From CAWELS01 sp964468205 (lineage in GTDB: Bacteria; Acidobacteriota; Terriglobia; Bryobacterales; Bryobacteraceae), in contig CAYXVG010000028.1 of NCBI GenBank assembly GCA_964468205.1, forward strand, positions 21,101 to 85,100: 64,000 nt of DNA. The letters run 5' to 3'. How positions within the stretch are numbered: position 1 is the first letter of the stretch; each line of letters opens with the position of its first letter. This document shows positions 21,132 to 30,579 of this stretch, piece by piece. The notes beneath the pieces are model-generated. The model saw nothing but the letters and a program-made list of their open reading frames with translations, searched no databases and was not told the DNA's origin. A program made the position numbers and the translations under genes.

Positions 21132-21415
21132 TAACTAGACAGCCAGCGGGAGTATCAGTAGACAGCGTTTCCTAACTCTTGGATTCCTCTTTGAAGATTG
21201 AGTCTGTCTGAAGTTTTGGTTCCCAAGCTTCGATTGTCAATAGATGGGCCGATTTCGTGGGTCCAGGCAGTTCCAGTACCGTGACCCCACCGTTATTACT
21301 GCCGTGCGTGCACCTCCGGGGTAGCCGGCGGCCTATCGTCACGAATTCCGGCAGGCTCCGCCGCCGCGCACCTGCCCGAGTTGCATAAACTGTTGTTGAG
21401 GAGAAGAAACTTCCG
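21132..21415. other. Non-coding stretch before the TPR gene
   Basis: No gene, tRNA or clear repeat was seen here. Together with 20665-20825 and the gene fragment between them, it makes a roughly 750-base region of low coding density between the C58 peptidase and the TPR gene. The last bases carry the ribosome site GAGGAGAAG for the TPR gene. Confidence 0.5.
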
Positions 21416-23725
21416 ATGTTGCGTCACGCACGCCCGCTTGTCTGCCTGCTGATCCTGCTGATGGGTTGCGGCGGGAACCGGGGGGAACGCGCCGCCCGGC
21501 TCGTCGCCCTCGGCGACAAGTACTTCGCCCAGGAGAAGTACGACGAGGCGTCGATCATGTACCGGAAGGCGCTGCAGGAGGACGCCCGGCATGTCGAGGC
21601 TTACGAGAAGCTGGGCGACGTGATGTTGAAAAAGAAGGACGGCGACAGGGCCATTCATGCATTCACGCGGGCGTTCGAGTTGAACCCTGACAACCTCAGG
21701 GTATTTCGACTGCTTGCGGAGATGCACTTGCAGGCTCTCGCTGCCGCGCCGGCGTCCACGCGGGACGCCATCCTCAGCGCTCTGATTCATCACCTCGAGA
21801 GAGCGGAGGAATACTCGCCGGACGCCTTCGAGATTCGCTATATAAAAGCCCACGTTTCGAACTATCAGAAGGATTACTCCCAGGCGCTCGAGTTCCTGGA
21901 CGAGGCTGAGAGAATCCGCCCCGGAGACGAGGGCGCCGCCGGCGCGAGGATCGCGGCCCACCTTGGCCTCGGCGAACTCGGAAAGGCGAAGGAGATTGCC
22001 AAGGCCTCGCTATCAGTCCACCCCGAACAGCCGGCTTTCTACCGCATGCTCTACAACCTCCACCTGCGGGAGAAGGACTATGAACAGGCGGGCGAAACGC
22101 TGGCCGCGCAGTGCGAGAACGCGGCGGATGACGCGGCCTGTTGGATCCGATTGGCCGTTCATTACCAAGCGCTCAGACAACCGGCCAAAATCGACGGAGT
22201 CACCACCCGCCTGTTGACTGATGAGGACCGGTATCCACTGGGACGCGTGGCCGCGGTGGAGTTCTTCATCCGCGCGAAACAACCGGCCAGAGCAATCGAG
22301 ATCTGCGAAGAGGGACTGCGCAAGGACCCCGACGATCCGGCCGTGTTGGAGCGCCTCATGATTCAGGCGAATCTCACGAAGGGCGACGTCGAGGAAGCCA
22401 GCCGGCTGGTGGAAGCCCGGCTGGCGGAGGAACCCGGCGACGGCATTGCGCTGGGGCTCCGTGGGCTGATTCATTTGACGAAGCCGGGGCGGGAAGGGCT
22501 CGACGCGGCCAACGAGGATCTCCGGAATGCGGTGGCCGCGCTTCCCAGAAGTGCGGAGTTGCACTACCACCTGGGCCAGACGCACCTGGCCCGCAGCGAA
22601 ACGGCGGAAGCCAAGTCGCGGTTCGAAGAGGCGGCCCGCCTCAAGCCGGACTACGCCGAACCGGTCCAGGCGCTCACGCGGATGCATCTCGCCCGGCAGG
22701 AGTATACTCAGGCAATTCTTCGAGCCGAAACGATACTCGATCGGACGCCACTGAACCAGACGGCCCGGCTGAATCGCGTCGTTGGCTGGATCGGTCTGCG
22801 GGAGTATGACCAGGCGCGTGAAGAGCTGAACGCGATGCGCTCGCTGCGGCCTGACGATGCCAGTGTTCTGAATATGCTGGCCAGGCTGAACCTGATCGAG
22901 AAACGCTATGACGAGGCTGGGGCGCTGTTCCATGAACTGGCGAAGCAGCATCCCGAGGACCCGCGCGGAGCCGTTGGAGTTGTGGACACCCTGCTGTCCC
23001 AAGGGCGAGCCGCCGAGGCGCAGAAGGCGCTCGAAGCGGGGGCCAGGCGGTGGCCTGAAAACCCGGGTTGGCGAATGGCGCTCGGTAACCTAAGCTTTGG
23101 CCGCGGGCAGCCGGAAGCGGCCGGAGAACAGTACCGGATCGTATTGGAGACAGATCCGAAGAACGGCTTGGCGAATCTGCGGGTGGGCGAACTGCACCTT
23201 TCCCGGAATGAGTTCGAGAAAGCCAGAGAGCGTTTCCTGCTGGCCTGGAACGCGGATCCACCACAAGCATTCGCGGCCTATCATCTCGGCACTCTCGAAG
23301 CCAAGGCTGGAAAATACGAAGAGGCAAGGGATTGGTTCGAGAAGTCGCTCCAGATCGCGCCCGACTTTCCCGCGTCGCTCAACAATCTGGCGTTTGTCCT
23401 CACGCAGCTCAACCTGGACCTGGACCGGGCGCTCACGCTCGCGCAGCGGGCCGTGGCCCGCGTTCCAGATCACCCCGACTTCCGAGACACCCTCGGGCTC
23501 GTCTATATCAAGCGCCAGCTCCTCGGCAACGCCATCGAAGTGCTCGATAAGTTAGTTCGGGAGAATCCGGACCGTGGAGATTTCCGCTATCACCTGGGGC
23601 TGGCGTTCTTCCAAAATTCGGATCCGATACGCGCGAAAAAGGAGCTGCAAACCGCGCTCAACGGCCAGATCGATGCGCGGAGCGCCGCGGAGGCCCGACG
23701 GCTGCTCGCGGCGATCGGGGGATAG
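21416..23725 (+). CDS. TPR-repeat lipoprotein
   Basis: A 769-residue protein that begins with a lipoprotein signal (MLRHARPLVCLLILLMGCGG). The rest is about 18-20 tetratricopeptide-like helix pairs, for example ALGDKYFAQEKYDEASIMYR and ELHYHLGQTHLARSETAEAK. It has a good ribosome site (GAGGAGAAG). It resembles PrsT-like TPR proteins linked to exopolysaccharide or protein-sorting loci, but no exosortase or EPS genes are present here. It is expected to be membrane-anchored and to act as a periplasmic scaffold. A sulfatase follows 53 bases downstream on the same strand. Confidence 0.85.
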   Translation: MLRHARPLVCLLILLMGCGGNRGERAARLVALGDKYFAQEKYDEASIMYRKALQEDARHVEAYEKLGDVMLKKKDGDRAIHAFTRAFELNPDNLRVFRLLAEMHLQALAAAPASTRDAILSALIHHLERAEEYSPDAFEIRYIKAHVSNYQKDYSQALEFLDEAERIRPGDEGAAGARIAAHLGLGELGKAKEIAKASLSVHPEQPAFYRMLYNLHLREKDYEQAGETLAAQCENAADDAACWIRLAVHYQALRQPAKIDGVTTRLLTDEDRYPLGRVAAVEFFIRAKQPARAIEICEEGLRKDPDDPAVLERLMIQANLTKGDVEEASRLVEARLAEEPGDGIALGLRGLIHLTKPGREGLDAANEDLRNAVAALPRSAELHYHLGQTHLARSETAEAKSRFEEAARLKPDYAEPVQALTRMHLARQEYTQAILRAETILDRTPLNQTARLNRVVGWIGLREYDQAREELNAMRSLRPDDASVLNMLARLNLIEKRYDEAGALFHELAKQHPEDPRGAVGVVDTLLSQGRAAEAQKALEAGARRWPENPGWRMALGNLSFGRGQPEAAGEQYRIVLETDPKNGLANLRVGELHLSRNEFEKARERFLLAWNADPPQAFAAYHLGTLEAKAGKYEEARDWFEKSLQIAPDFPASLNNLAFVLTQLNLDLDRALTLAQRAVARVPDHPDFRDTLGLVYIKRQLLGNAIEVLDKLVRENPDRGDFRYHLGLAFFQNSDPIRAKKELQTALNGQIDARSAAEARRLLAAIGG

Positions 23726-23778
23726 CGAAACCCGGACGCGGCCGGTTTCTGATAGGTTGATAACCGGCAGGCGATCCC

Positions 23779-25236
23779 ATGAACACCTTTTCCCGAGACA
23801 TCTTTCTCCATTGCTCGCTTCTGGTCTTGTTAGCGGGCTGCGGGCCGGCCCCGCAAGAGACTTCCGAACAACCTCTCAACGTGCTGTTCATCACCGCCGA
23901 CGACCTCGGCCCGCAGTTGGGCTCGTACGGCGACGAGGTGATCGAAACCCCAAACCTCGACACGCTAGCCGCCAGCGGGGTCCAGTTTGAAGTTGCCTAT
24001 GTGGCGCAGGCCTCCTGCAGCCCCTCACGCAGCGCAATGTTCACCGGCCTGTATGTCCATTCGAACGGCCAGTACGGGCTGACCAATGCATCGGATTTCA
24101 GCCTGCATCCCCATCTTCACGACGCGACAATACCGAACATATTGAACCGCGCGGGCTATTACACCGGCATCGTAGGCAAGCTGCACGTCGACCCGGAAGA
24201 GAAGTTCCAGTTCGACGAGCGCGGACGCCTCGACGGGCGGGACGTCCGTGGTTTCGCCGAGTTCGCCGGCCAGTTCATGGCCAACGCAGAGGCGGCCAGG
24301 CAGCCGTTCTTCCTGATGGCCAACTACTCTGACCCGCATGCCTACAGATCCCGCGATCCGCAGACCGGCGAGCGCGGCCCATGGACCTTTCTCGACCAAG
24401 TGAATGGCATTCCGGAGACGCTGGTGGAACCCGGCGAGAGGACCGTGTGGCCGTTCCAAAAGGTGGATTCGCCGGAGCAGCGGGAGCGGGTGGCGGGCTA
24501 TTACAACGAGGTGAAGCGGGTGGATGTGGGCATCGGGCTGCTCATGGAATCGCTGAAAAAGCACGGGCACACGGAGGACACCCTGGTGATCTTCGTTGGC
24601 GACCACGGCCCACCGTTCGTGCGGGCGAAGACGACGGTGTACGAGGCTGGTCTGCGCGTTCCATTCCTCGTGCGCTGGCCCGGGGTTTCGCGGCCGATGC
24701 GGAGCGAGGCGATGGTTTCCACCGTCGATATTCTGCCGACGATCCTGGACGCCACGGGAGCCGAGCCGGCAGTCGTCATGCACGGACGCTCCCTGCGGCC
24801 CGTGCTCAGCGATCCGGAAGCCGAATGGCGCGAGTACCTCGCGGGCGAGTTCCACATGCATGGCCGCCCGTTCTTTCCCCGCCGGGCCATCCGCGACACC
24901 CGTTACAAACTGATCCATAACCTGCTGGCCGGCGAGGTGAAGCCGAGCCACGGAGTGGACGGCGATCTTGGCTATCGGCTTTCCCGGGAGCCCCGCTATG
25001 AGGGGACGGAAGTCCGCAGCGCTTTCAATACACTTTCCGATCCGCCGGAATTCGAGTTCTACGATCTGGCGAACGACCCCTGGGAGTTCAACAACGTCGC
25101 CGGGCAACCCGAGTACAAAGAGGCGCAAGAAAGGCTGGCCGCGGCGCTCCTCGAATGGCGAAAGCGCACGGACGATCCTTTCCTGGACCCGGAGTTTCTC
25201 GACAAATTGCAGAGACAGGTAAACGAACCGGAATAG
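23779..25236 (+). CDS. Sulfatase (formylglycine-dependent), lipoprotein
   Basis: A 485-residue alkaline-phosphatase-fold sulfatase. The lipoprotein signal ends at Cys21 (LLVLLAGC). Metal ligands lie in FITADDLGPQLGSYG (about 38-51). The active-site motif Cys80-Ser-Pro-Ser-Arg is the substrate for formylglycine maturation, and GDHGPPF holds further metal ligands. It should cleave a sulfate ester at the cell envelope; by context a sulfated glycan is likely, but the specificity is not readable. No formylglycine-generating enzyme gene lies in this window. It is the first of two sulfatases separated by one small gene. Confidence 0.9.
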   Translation: MNTFSRDIFLHCSLLVLLAGCGPAPQETSEQPLNVLFITADDLGPQLGSYGDEVIETPNLDTLAASGVQFEVAYVAQASCSPSRSAMFTGLYVHSNGQYGLTNASDFSLHPHLHDATIPNILNRAGYYTGIVGKLHVDPEEKFQFDERGRLDGRDVRGFAEFAGQFMANAEAARQPFFLMANYSDPHAYRSRDPQTGERGPWTFLDQVNGIPETLVEPGERTVWPFQKVDSPEQRERVAGYYNEVKRVDVGIGLLMESLKKHGHTEDTLVIFVGDHGPPFVRAKTTVYEAGLRVPFLVRWPGVSRPMRSEAMVSTVDILPTILDATGAEPAVVMHGRSLRPVLSDPEAEWREYLAGEFHMHGRPFFPRRAIRDTRYKLIHNLLAGEVKPSHGVDGDLGYRLSREPRYEGTEVRSAFNTLSDPPEFEFYDLANDPWEFNNVAGQPEYKEAQERLAAALLEWRKRTDDPFLDPEFLDKLQRQVNEPE

Positions 25237-25277
25237 CTCCGGCGAGCGGTTTATGATGGTGGAACGGAGGAATCACG

Positions 25278-25634
25278 ATGAAGAAACTGGCTGTAGTTCT
25301 GATTACAGTGTTGTGCTTCGCCGCGGCCGCGTTCGCCGCGGCGCTCGACGGCGCGTGGGATGTCACCTATCGTATTCCCGACGACACGGTGCATCTCAAG
25401 ACCACCTATAAGACGAAGGGATCGGCGTTGTTCATTGTCGGTGATGAGGGCGATATGGAAGTCGGCACGATCACGGGCGATGCATTCTCCTACAAGGTGC
25501 CCAACTACTACTCGGACCGGGCCGGCTACCGCGCGGACCTGATCATCAAGGGCAAGGTGACCGGCAACCGGATTACCGGCACGTGGGAGTGGGATACCTA
25601 CAACGGGACCTTCGAAGGAGCCCGGGCAAAGTGA
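25278..25634 (+). CDS. Small exported beta-rich protein (118 aa), unknown
   Basis: A signal peptide (MKKLAVVLITVLCFAAAAFAA) precedes about 95 residues of alternating beta strands ending in GNRITGTWEWDTYNGTFEGARAK, which looks like a small lipocalin-like or calycin-type barrel common in Acidobacteriota. I do not recognise a named family. The stop overlaps the GTG start of the second sulfatase (GTGA), so the two are co-translated. This hints at a shared envelope role. Confidence 0.75.
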   Translation: MKKLAVVLITVLCFAAAAFAAALDGAWDVTYRIPDDTVHLKTTYKTKGSALFIVGDEGDMEVGTITGDAFSYKVPNYYSDRAGYRADLIIKGKVTGNRITGTWEWDTYNGTFEGARAK

Positions 25635-26998
25635 AGGCGGCGAGTTGGCGAGCGGCGCTGATGGCGCTGCTGGCGGTCGAATTGTGCTTGGCGGCAGTTC
25701 CCGGCGTTGCAAAACCGAACATCATTCTGTTGTTCGTTGATGATCTTGGATGGGCCGATGTAGGGTATCAGGGTAAGCGGTACGACACGCCGCACATTGA
25801 CCGGCTCGCAACCGAGAGCAAGCGGTTCAGCCGCGCCTACATCGCCAGCCCGACTTGCAGCCCGAGCCGCGCCTCGGTGGTCACCGGCCAGCATCCGGCC
25901 CGGCTGCGCATCGTCCGGCACATCCCGGCCAACGTCAAGTTCGGGTTTGACAAGTACGGCCGAACGAACGAGCACTGGCACGTACTACCCACCGACCCCG
26001 CGCAGTTCCCCTCGCGCAACTGGTTGCCACTCGAGAAGACCACCATCGCCGAGGCGCTCTTGCCGCTCGGCTACCACACGGCCTTCTTCGGCAAATGGCA
26101 CCTCGGCTCGGAGCCGTTCCATCCCGTGCACCAGGGGTTCGACGAGCAGCACGGCGTCAGCAACTTCGGCCACCCGCGCAACTACTATCCGCCGTATTTC
26201 ATTGAAGGCGCCAACCCCTACGCTGGCGCGCCGGAAGACAGGTACCTGACCGACCGGCTCGCCGACGACGCGGTCGAGTTCCTGCGCGGCTACGACCGCA
26301 CCGGGCCATTCTTCATGGCGACGTTTTTCTACAACGTCCACAGCCCGCACCAGGGCCGCCGCGACCTGGTGGCGAAGTACGAGAAGCGGGGCTTCACCGG
26401 CCGCGAAGCGCAATACGGAGCGATGGTGGAGGCGATGGACTCGGCGGTGGGCCGCATTCTCGAGGCGCTCGATAAGAGCGGGAGGGCGGACAAGACAATT
26501 GTTGTTTTCTTCTCCGACCAGGGCGGCTATTTTACGAATGCTCCCCTGCGCGGCGGCAAGACCGGTGGATTGGCGCTCTTCGAGGGCGGCGCGCGCGTGC
26601 CGCTGCTCGTCCGCTGGCCGGGAGCGGTGAAGGCTGGAAGCGAGTGCGGCATTCCGGTTCTCTCCACCGATCTGTTCCCCACGTTTGTCGAGATCGCAGG
26701 CGGCGAGCCAAGCGACTATCAGCCTCTGGACGGGCTCAGCCTGCTACCGCTGCTCCGGGAAACCGGTTCCCTGCCCCGGGACACCCTCTATCTCTACCGC
26801 CACTATGAGGACCTCTACGCCGCCGTGCTGCAAGGCGATTGGAAGCTGATCGCGTCCTGGAAGGGCAACCACCAACTCTACAATCTGGCCGCCGACCCGT
26901 GGGAGCAGACGGACCTCGCGAGCCGCGAGCCGGCCCGGGTGAAAGAGTTGGCCGCGAAGCTCGATGCTTGGCGTGAGCAGGTTGGCGTTAAGCCCTGA
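25631..26998 (+). CDS. Sulfatase (formylglycine-dependent), exported
   Basis: A 455-residue sulfatase from the GTG at 25631, a start chosen because it overlaps the preceding stop and leaves a good signal peptide (LMALLAVELCLAAVPGVA). It has metal ligands in LLFVDDLGWADVGYQG, the formylglycine motif Cys76-Ser-Pro-Ser-Arg, FFGKWHLG, and FFSDQGGYF in place of the more common SDNGG. The C-terminal subdomain has the usual LYNLAADPWEQTDLA. It probably acts on a different linkage from the upstream sulfatase, as the two are only distantly alike. Confidence 0.9.
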   Translation: MKAASWRAALMALLAVELCLAAVPGVAKPNIILLFVDDLGWADVGYQGKRYDTPHIDRLATESKRFSRAYIASPTCSPSRASVVTGQHPARLRIVRHIPANVKFGFDKYGRTNEHWHVLPTDPAQFPSRNWLPLEKTTIAEALLPLGYHTAFFGKWHLGSEPFHPVHQGFDEQHGVSNFGHPRNYYPPYFIEGANPYAGAPEDRYLTDRLADDAVEFLRGYDRTGPFFMATFFYNVHSPHQGRRDLVAKYEKRGFTGREAQYGAMVEAMDSAVGRILEALDKSGRADKTIVVFFSDQGGYFTNAPLRGGKTGGLALFEGGARVPLLVRWPGAVKAGSECGIPVLSTDLFPTFVEIAGGEPSDYQPLDGLSLLPLLRETGSLPRDTLYLYRHYEDLYAAVLQGDWKLIASWKGNHQLYNLAADPWEQTDLASREPARVKELAAKLDAWREQVGVKP

Positions 26999-27188
26999 CG
27001 GCGGACCGCTTCATCCACCAGTAACATTTTCTAGTTAGAATGTAGATAGTTCCTGTCCGGGTGGAAACAGGCAAATCGGGACACCCGCCCCTGCCGGCGG
27101 CGGTTTTCTGAAATCGATTTCGTTCTCGCAGGTCTCGTTTGCGTCTGCTTCGATCCGGACTGCTGCAAAGACGTTTTGGGAGGGAATT

Positions 27189-27755
27189 ATGGCCAAGATA
27201 GCAGTTTCCGCGGTGGTGAACAATAACGAGGCCGCCGCACGCATTCAAGAAAACATCGACACCGCACAAGCCGCTGTGCGGGAACAAGCCTATCAAGTCG
27301 CGACAAGGCAACGGGACCACGATTTCGAGAACTGGCTGCAGGCAGAGCGCGAGGTTCTGTGGATTCCACCATGCGAGCTCATGGAGCAAAACGGAGACTA
27401 CCGCATCCGCGCCGCGGTGCCCGGGCTGGAAGCGAATCAGTTGTCACTGACCGCGATGCCGGATGCAATCGTCATCGAGGCAACCCGGCTGACCAATCCC
27501 GTCAAAAACGAGAAGCCGGTTTTCTCAGAATTCAATCCGAACGGCATTCTCCGCCGGGTGGATCTGCCGGGCGAGATCGATGCCACGGCAGTCCGGGCCA
27601 AGCTCGAGCGCGGCATTCTCGAGATTGTCGCTCCGAAGAGAGGCGCCGCGAAAAAGGCCGCCAAGCCCCGGAAGCCGGCGGCGGCGAAGACGCAGACTCC
27701 GGCCAAGAAATCCGCCGCTCCGCGCAAGACCAGCCGCCGCAAGAAGACGGCCTGA
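27189..27755 (+). CDS. DUF2934-Hsp20 fusion with histone H1-like basic tail
   Basis: A 188-residue protein in three parts. Residues about 14-57 match the DUF2934 pattern (REQAYQVATRQRDHDFENWLQAERE). Residues about 60-150 form an alpha-crystallin/Hsp20 domain (YRIRAAVPGLEANQLSLTAM, then LERGILEIVAPK). Residues 151-188 are almost pure Lys/Ala/Pro/Arg, like a histone H1 tail. Small heat-shock proteins hold unfolding clients; the basic tail may bring this one to nucleic acid or polyphosphate. It has a strong ribosome site (GGGAGGGAATT). No CIRCE element was seen upstream. Confidence 0.8.
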   Translation: MAKIAVSAVVNNNEAAARIQENIDTAQAAVREQAYQVATRQRDHDFENWLQAEREVLWIPPCELMEQNGDYRIRAAVPGLEANQLSLTAMPDAIVIEATRLTNPVKNEKPVFSEFNPNGILRRVDLPGEIDATAVRAKLERGILEIVAPKRGAAKKAAKPRKPAAAKTQTPAKKSAAPRKTSRRKKTA

Positions 27756-27788
27756 CCGCCGCGGAGAAATGGTCGCGCCGGACGCCCG

Positions 27789-29324
27789 TCAGGCGATGAT
27801 CTCGGCCTTGATGTTCATCAGGCCACATAGCGCCCGCACCTGTTCGGCGTAGTCGCCATAGACCCAGATGAGGTGGTTGCCGTACTCCAACTGCCTCCGG
27901 ATAAATCGCTCGCCGTCTCCGGATTCGCGCGGCCTGACGAAAGCGGAGGCGGAGCAGCCAAGATTATCCTTTTCGTGGCCTCCCGAGCGCACAAGTTCGC
28001 CCTTCATGATGAGTAACTGTTTCGCATTCGGGTGCATGCGGGCCACGGTGACGTTGCGCTCGGCGGTCTGCATGAAGTCAACGCTCACTTTCGTTCCCCA
28101 TCCGGACTCGACGAAGCGGCCGAGATTGTACTTGAGCCCCGGCTCGTCGAAGCCGTTCATGCGGATGCCGGGCGCGCTGTGGTTGATCTCCACCAGATTG
28201 CCGTCCCGCAGGAACATGTTGCCAAGATGGGAGGACCTGCCCGAGAGCGACATCAGCATCCGCATGGCGAGCAGAGCGCCCATGTCACCCTCGCAGGAAG
28301 AGGCGATGCCGCGGTCCTTGAACAGAGTGTGGACGAGGCACGGGGTGATCTTCCACTTTTCCGGAAGGCGGCTGGCGCAGAACTCGAAGCATTCGATGGT
28401 GAAGGCGTTGCAGGCGTGCTCGTCCATCAACTGTTCGATGGCGGACTGGAAGAGAAGGCTGCGAACGACGTATTCGCGGTCAAGATAGCTCTTCTTGGCG
28501 CCGGCAATGAGGGCGTCCGCGGCGGCTTCCGCTTGCTCCCTCGCGGCCGCTTCTTCGAGCGTGCTTTCCACTCTTCCGGCGAACGCTTTGTAGGAAAGCT
28601 GTGTCAAGGCGACGCCAAGGCGCGAGCGGAGATCGTCAAGGTCCGTGATGCCGGTGAGCGAGGCCACTGAAGGGAAGCCGCGGTCACTCGGGAAAAGTAC
28701 ACTCGTTTCGCGAAAGATCTTGCGCGCCCGCAACAGGTGCGCGAGACGGCGCAATTCGGCGGCGTCCTTGGCCACCAGAATCTCTTCGCCCTGGCTCCGG
28801 GCATAGGCGGCAACGTCCGCGGTGCGGCAATTGAGGGTCTGCAGAATGCCGGTCTTGTGGAAGTGCGAAACGATCTCGACGGCGGCGTTTGATGAACCGT
28901 GAGGCGCGATGAACAGGGCGTCGGCCTCGCGGGCATCCTGGTCAACGGACGCGAAGCCGGCAGCAGGGATTGTGAACTCCTCGTCGATGGTAATCAGCGA
29001 CGGCTCCATTAGTTCCACGCCCGGGCCGAAGTCGACCTTCCGTGCTTTGAGGCTTTCCGCCCAGTTGTTATAGGAGCGCTGCACCGCCTTCTTCTCATCT
29101 TCGACCGTTACCACGTTGAAGCGGCACGGACCCTCCCAGACGCCGGAATGCACCATGTTGGTCATCACGGGCTTTACTCTGAGTTTGGCTCTGGGCGATG
29201 GGGCCTTTGGAAAAGGCGTGGGAGCGCAGGGATTGCAGGGTATCTTGCTCGGCTGGCCTGCGGCCAACAGAGAGGTTCCGGCGGCGGCGTGGAGGCCGCC
29301 TTTCAGTAGGTCGCGGCGATTCAT
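27789..29324 (-). CDS. Tat-exported sugar isomerase-like protein (L-fucose/L-arabinose isomerase clan)
   Basis: A 511-residue protein starting with a twin-arginine signal (MNRRDLLKGGLHAAAGTSLLAAG). The body resembles the FucI/AraA isomerase clan: an N-terminal Rossmann-like part (ADALFIAPHGSSNAAVEIVS) and a C-terminal part with acidic and His residues typical of the metal site (CNAFTIECFEFCAS, SSCEGDMGALLAMRMLM, NHSAPGIRMNG). Cytosolic isomerases normally lack export signals, so a periplasmic version is unusual. The substrate is unknown. It is divergent from the aldo/keto reductase. Confidence 0.65.
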   Translation of the reverse strand: MNRRDLLKGGLHAAAGTSLLAAGQPSKIPCNPCAPTPFPKAPSPRAKLRVKPVMTNMVHSGVWEGPCRFNVVTVEDEKKAVQRSYNNWAESLKARKVDFGPGVELMEPSLITIDEEFTIPAAGFASVDQDAREADALFIAPHGSSNAAVEIVSHFHKTGILQTLNCRTADVAAYARSQGEEILVAKDAAELRRLAHLLRARKIFRETSVLFPSDRGFPSVASLTGITDLDDLRSRLGVALTQLSYKAFAGRVESTLEEAAAREQAEAAADALIAGAKKSYLDREYVVRSLLFQSAIEQLMDEHACNAFTIECFEFCASRLPEKWKITPCLVHTLFKDRGIASSCEGDMGALLAMRMLMSLSGRSSHLGNMFLRDGNLVEINHSAPGIRMNGFDEPGLKYNLGRFVESGWGTKVSVDFMQTAERNVTVARMHPNAKQLLIMKGELVRSGGHEKDNLGCSASAFVRPRESGDGERFIRRQLEYGNHLIWVYGDYAEQVRALCGLMNIKAEIIA

Positions 29325-29445
29325 GGCTTGCTCCTTGCCGTTTCAGAATAAGCCAACAGGAGGTGAATATCAATTACAGGGCTGACGCGGTGGCGAGCTC
29401 CGGACATCCGGCGCGGGCGCCCGCCCGCGTGGGAAAATAGCTAAT

Positions 29446-30579
29446 ATGCTTTACCGGCGAGACTTCATACGGACTTCCACGGCTGCCGCGCTCGCGGCCG
29501 CAATAAAACAAAAGGCCGACGCCGCTCCCGGGGGCGCCTCCAGCGAGTGGCGCAACAAACAGAGCGGCATGGCTTACCGCCGATTGGGCCGGACGAACTT
29601 CATGGTCTCGGAAATCGTGGTGGGCGGCCTGGCAGTAAAACCGGACAACTGGGAGCACGTTCTCTGGGCCTTGGATCAAGGCGTGAACTACCTGGACACG
29701 GCGGTCGCCTATGGCCGCGGGAAAAGCGAAGAAGGTTTCGCGAAAGTAATCACGGCCCGGCCCCGGGACAGTTTCTTCCTCAACACGAAAGTCAGCGTGT
29801 TTGACGGCAACCGAAACGAACTGTACAAGAAGATCTTCGACAGCCTCCCGGAATCCGAGCAGAAGAAGATCAACACGGCCGTCGAGGACGAGATCAGACG
29901 GAGCGGCGCCGCTGAACCGGACCATATATGCAACTACTTCAACGGCCAACGCACGGAATTGGAGAATGCGGTTCGCTCGGAATTGATGGCGAAGAAATAC
30001 GGGCGTGACATTGACCGAAAGAAGAACTACCTGCAGATTATGGTCGATTCCGTGGAGGAGAGCCTCGACCGGCTAAAAACGGACCACGTCGATGTGATCA
30101 CGTGCCCGCACGGGGCCTCGACGGCTCATGACGTCACAGCCTATCCGGAGATCTTCGAAGCGTTCGAAAGACTGAAGAAGGCCGGCAAGGTTCGCGAACT
30201 CGGCGTGTCCACCCACAACGATCCGGGACGGGTGATCGACGCGGCGATCGAAACGGGTCAATACTCGATGGCTCTCGCGGCTTACAACATCATTAACCAC
30301 CATTACGTGGACCAGGCCCTGGAGAACGCTAAGAAGAATAACTTTGGCGTGATAGCAATGAAAGCCGCGCGGCCGGTCCACAATGGCCGGAACAACGGCA
30401 CTCAGGACGACCCCGTCCGGGTGGAGAAGATCCAGAAAGCGGTGCCCGGCGAGTTGAAGACGCCCCAGAAAGCGTACCTCTGGGTGCTTCGCAATCCGAA
30501 TCTCAGCGCCACCATTTCGGAGATGGACACCCTCGAGAAGATGAAAGAGAATGTGCCGCTGGCCGGAGCCAAGTCATAA
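29446..30579 (+). CDS. Aldo/keto reductase, Tat-exported
   Basis: A 377-residue AKR-fold oxidoreductase. The N-terminus (MLYRRDFIRTSTAAALAAAI) is Tat-like. The catalytic tetrad is visible: Asp84 and Tyr89 in NYLDTAVAYGRGKSEE, Lys115 in FFLNTKVS, and a His in VDVITCPHGAS. An insertion at about 115-175 is rich in Glu/Lys and larger than in typical members. It should reduce a carbonyl, probably a sugar, with NAD(P)H. A Tat route would allow export with bound cofactor. Confidence 0.85.
   Translation: MLYRRDFIRTSTAAALAAAIKQKADAAPGGASSEWRNKQSGMAYRRLGRTNFMVSEIVVGGLAVKPDNWEHVLWALDQGVNYLDTAVAYGRGKSEEGFAKVITARPRDSFFLNTKVSVFDGNRNELYKKIFDSLPESEQKKINTAVEDEIRRSGAAEPDHICNYFNGQRTELENAVRSELMAKKYGRDIDRKKNYLQIMVDSVEESLDRLKTDHVDVITCPHGASTAHDVTAYPEIFEAFERLKKAGKVRELGVSTHNDPGRVIDAAIETGQYSMALAAYNIINHHYVDQALENAKKNNFGVIAMKAARPVHNGRNNGTQDDPVRVEKIQKAVPGELKTPQKAYLWVLRNPNLSATISEMDTLEKMKENVPLAGAKS

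Noticed and set aside
26999..27188. Heat-shock CIRCE or similar element before the Hsp20 gene
   Set aside because: No TTAGCACTC/GAGTGCTAA-type inverted repeat is present; only a good ribosome site is visible.
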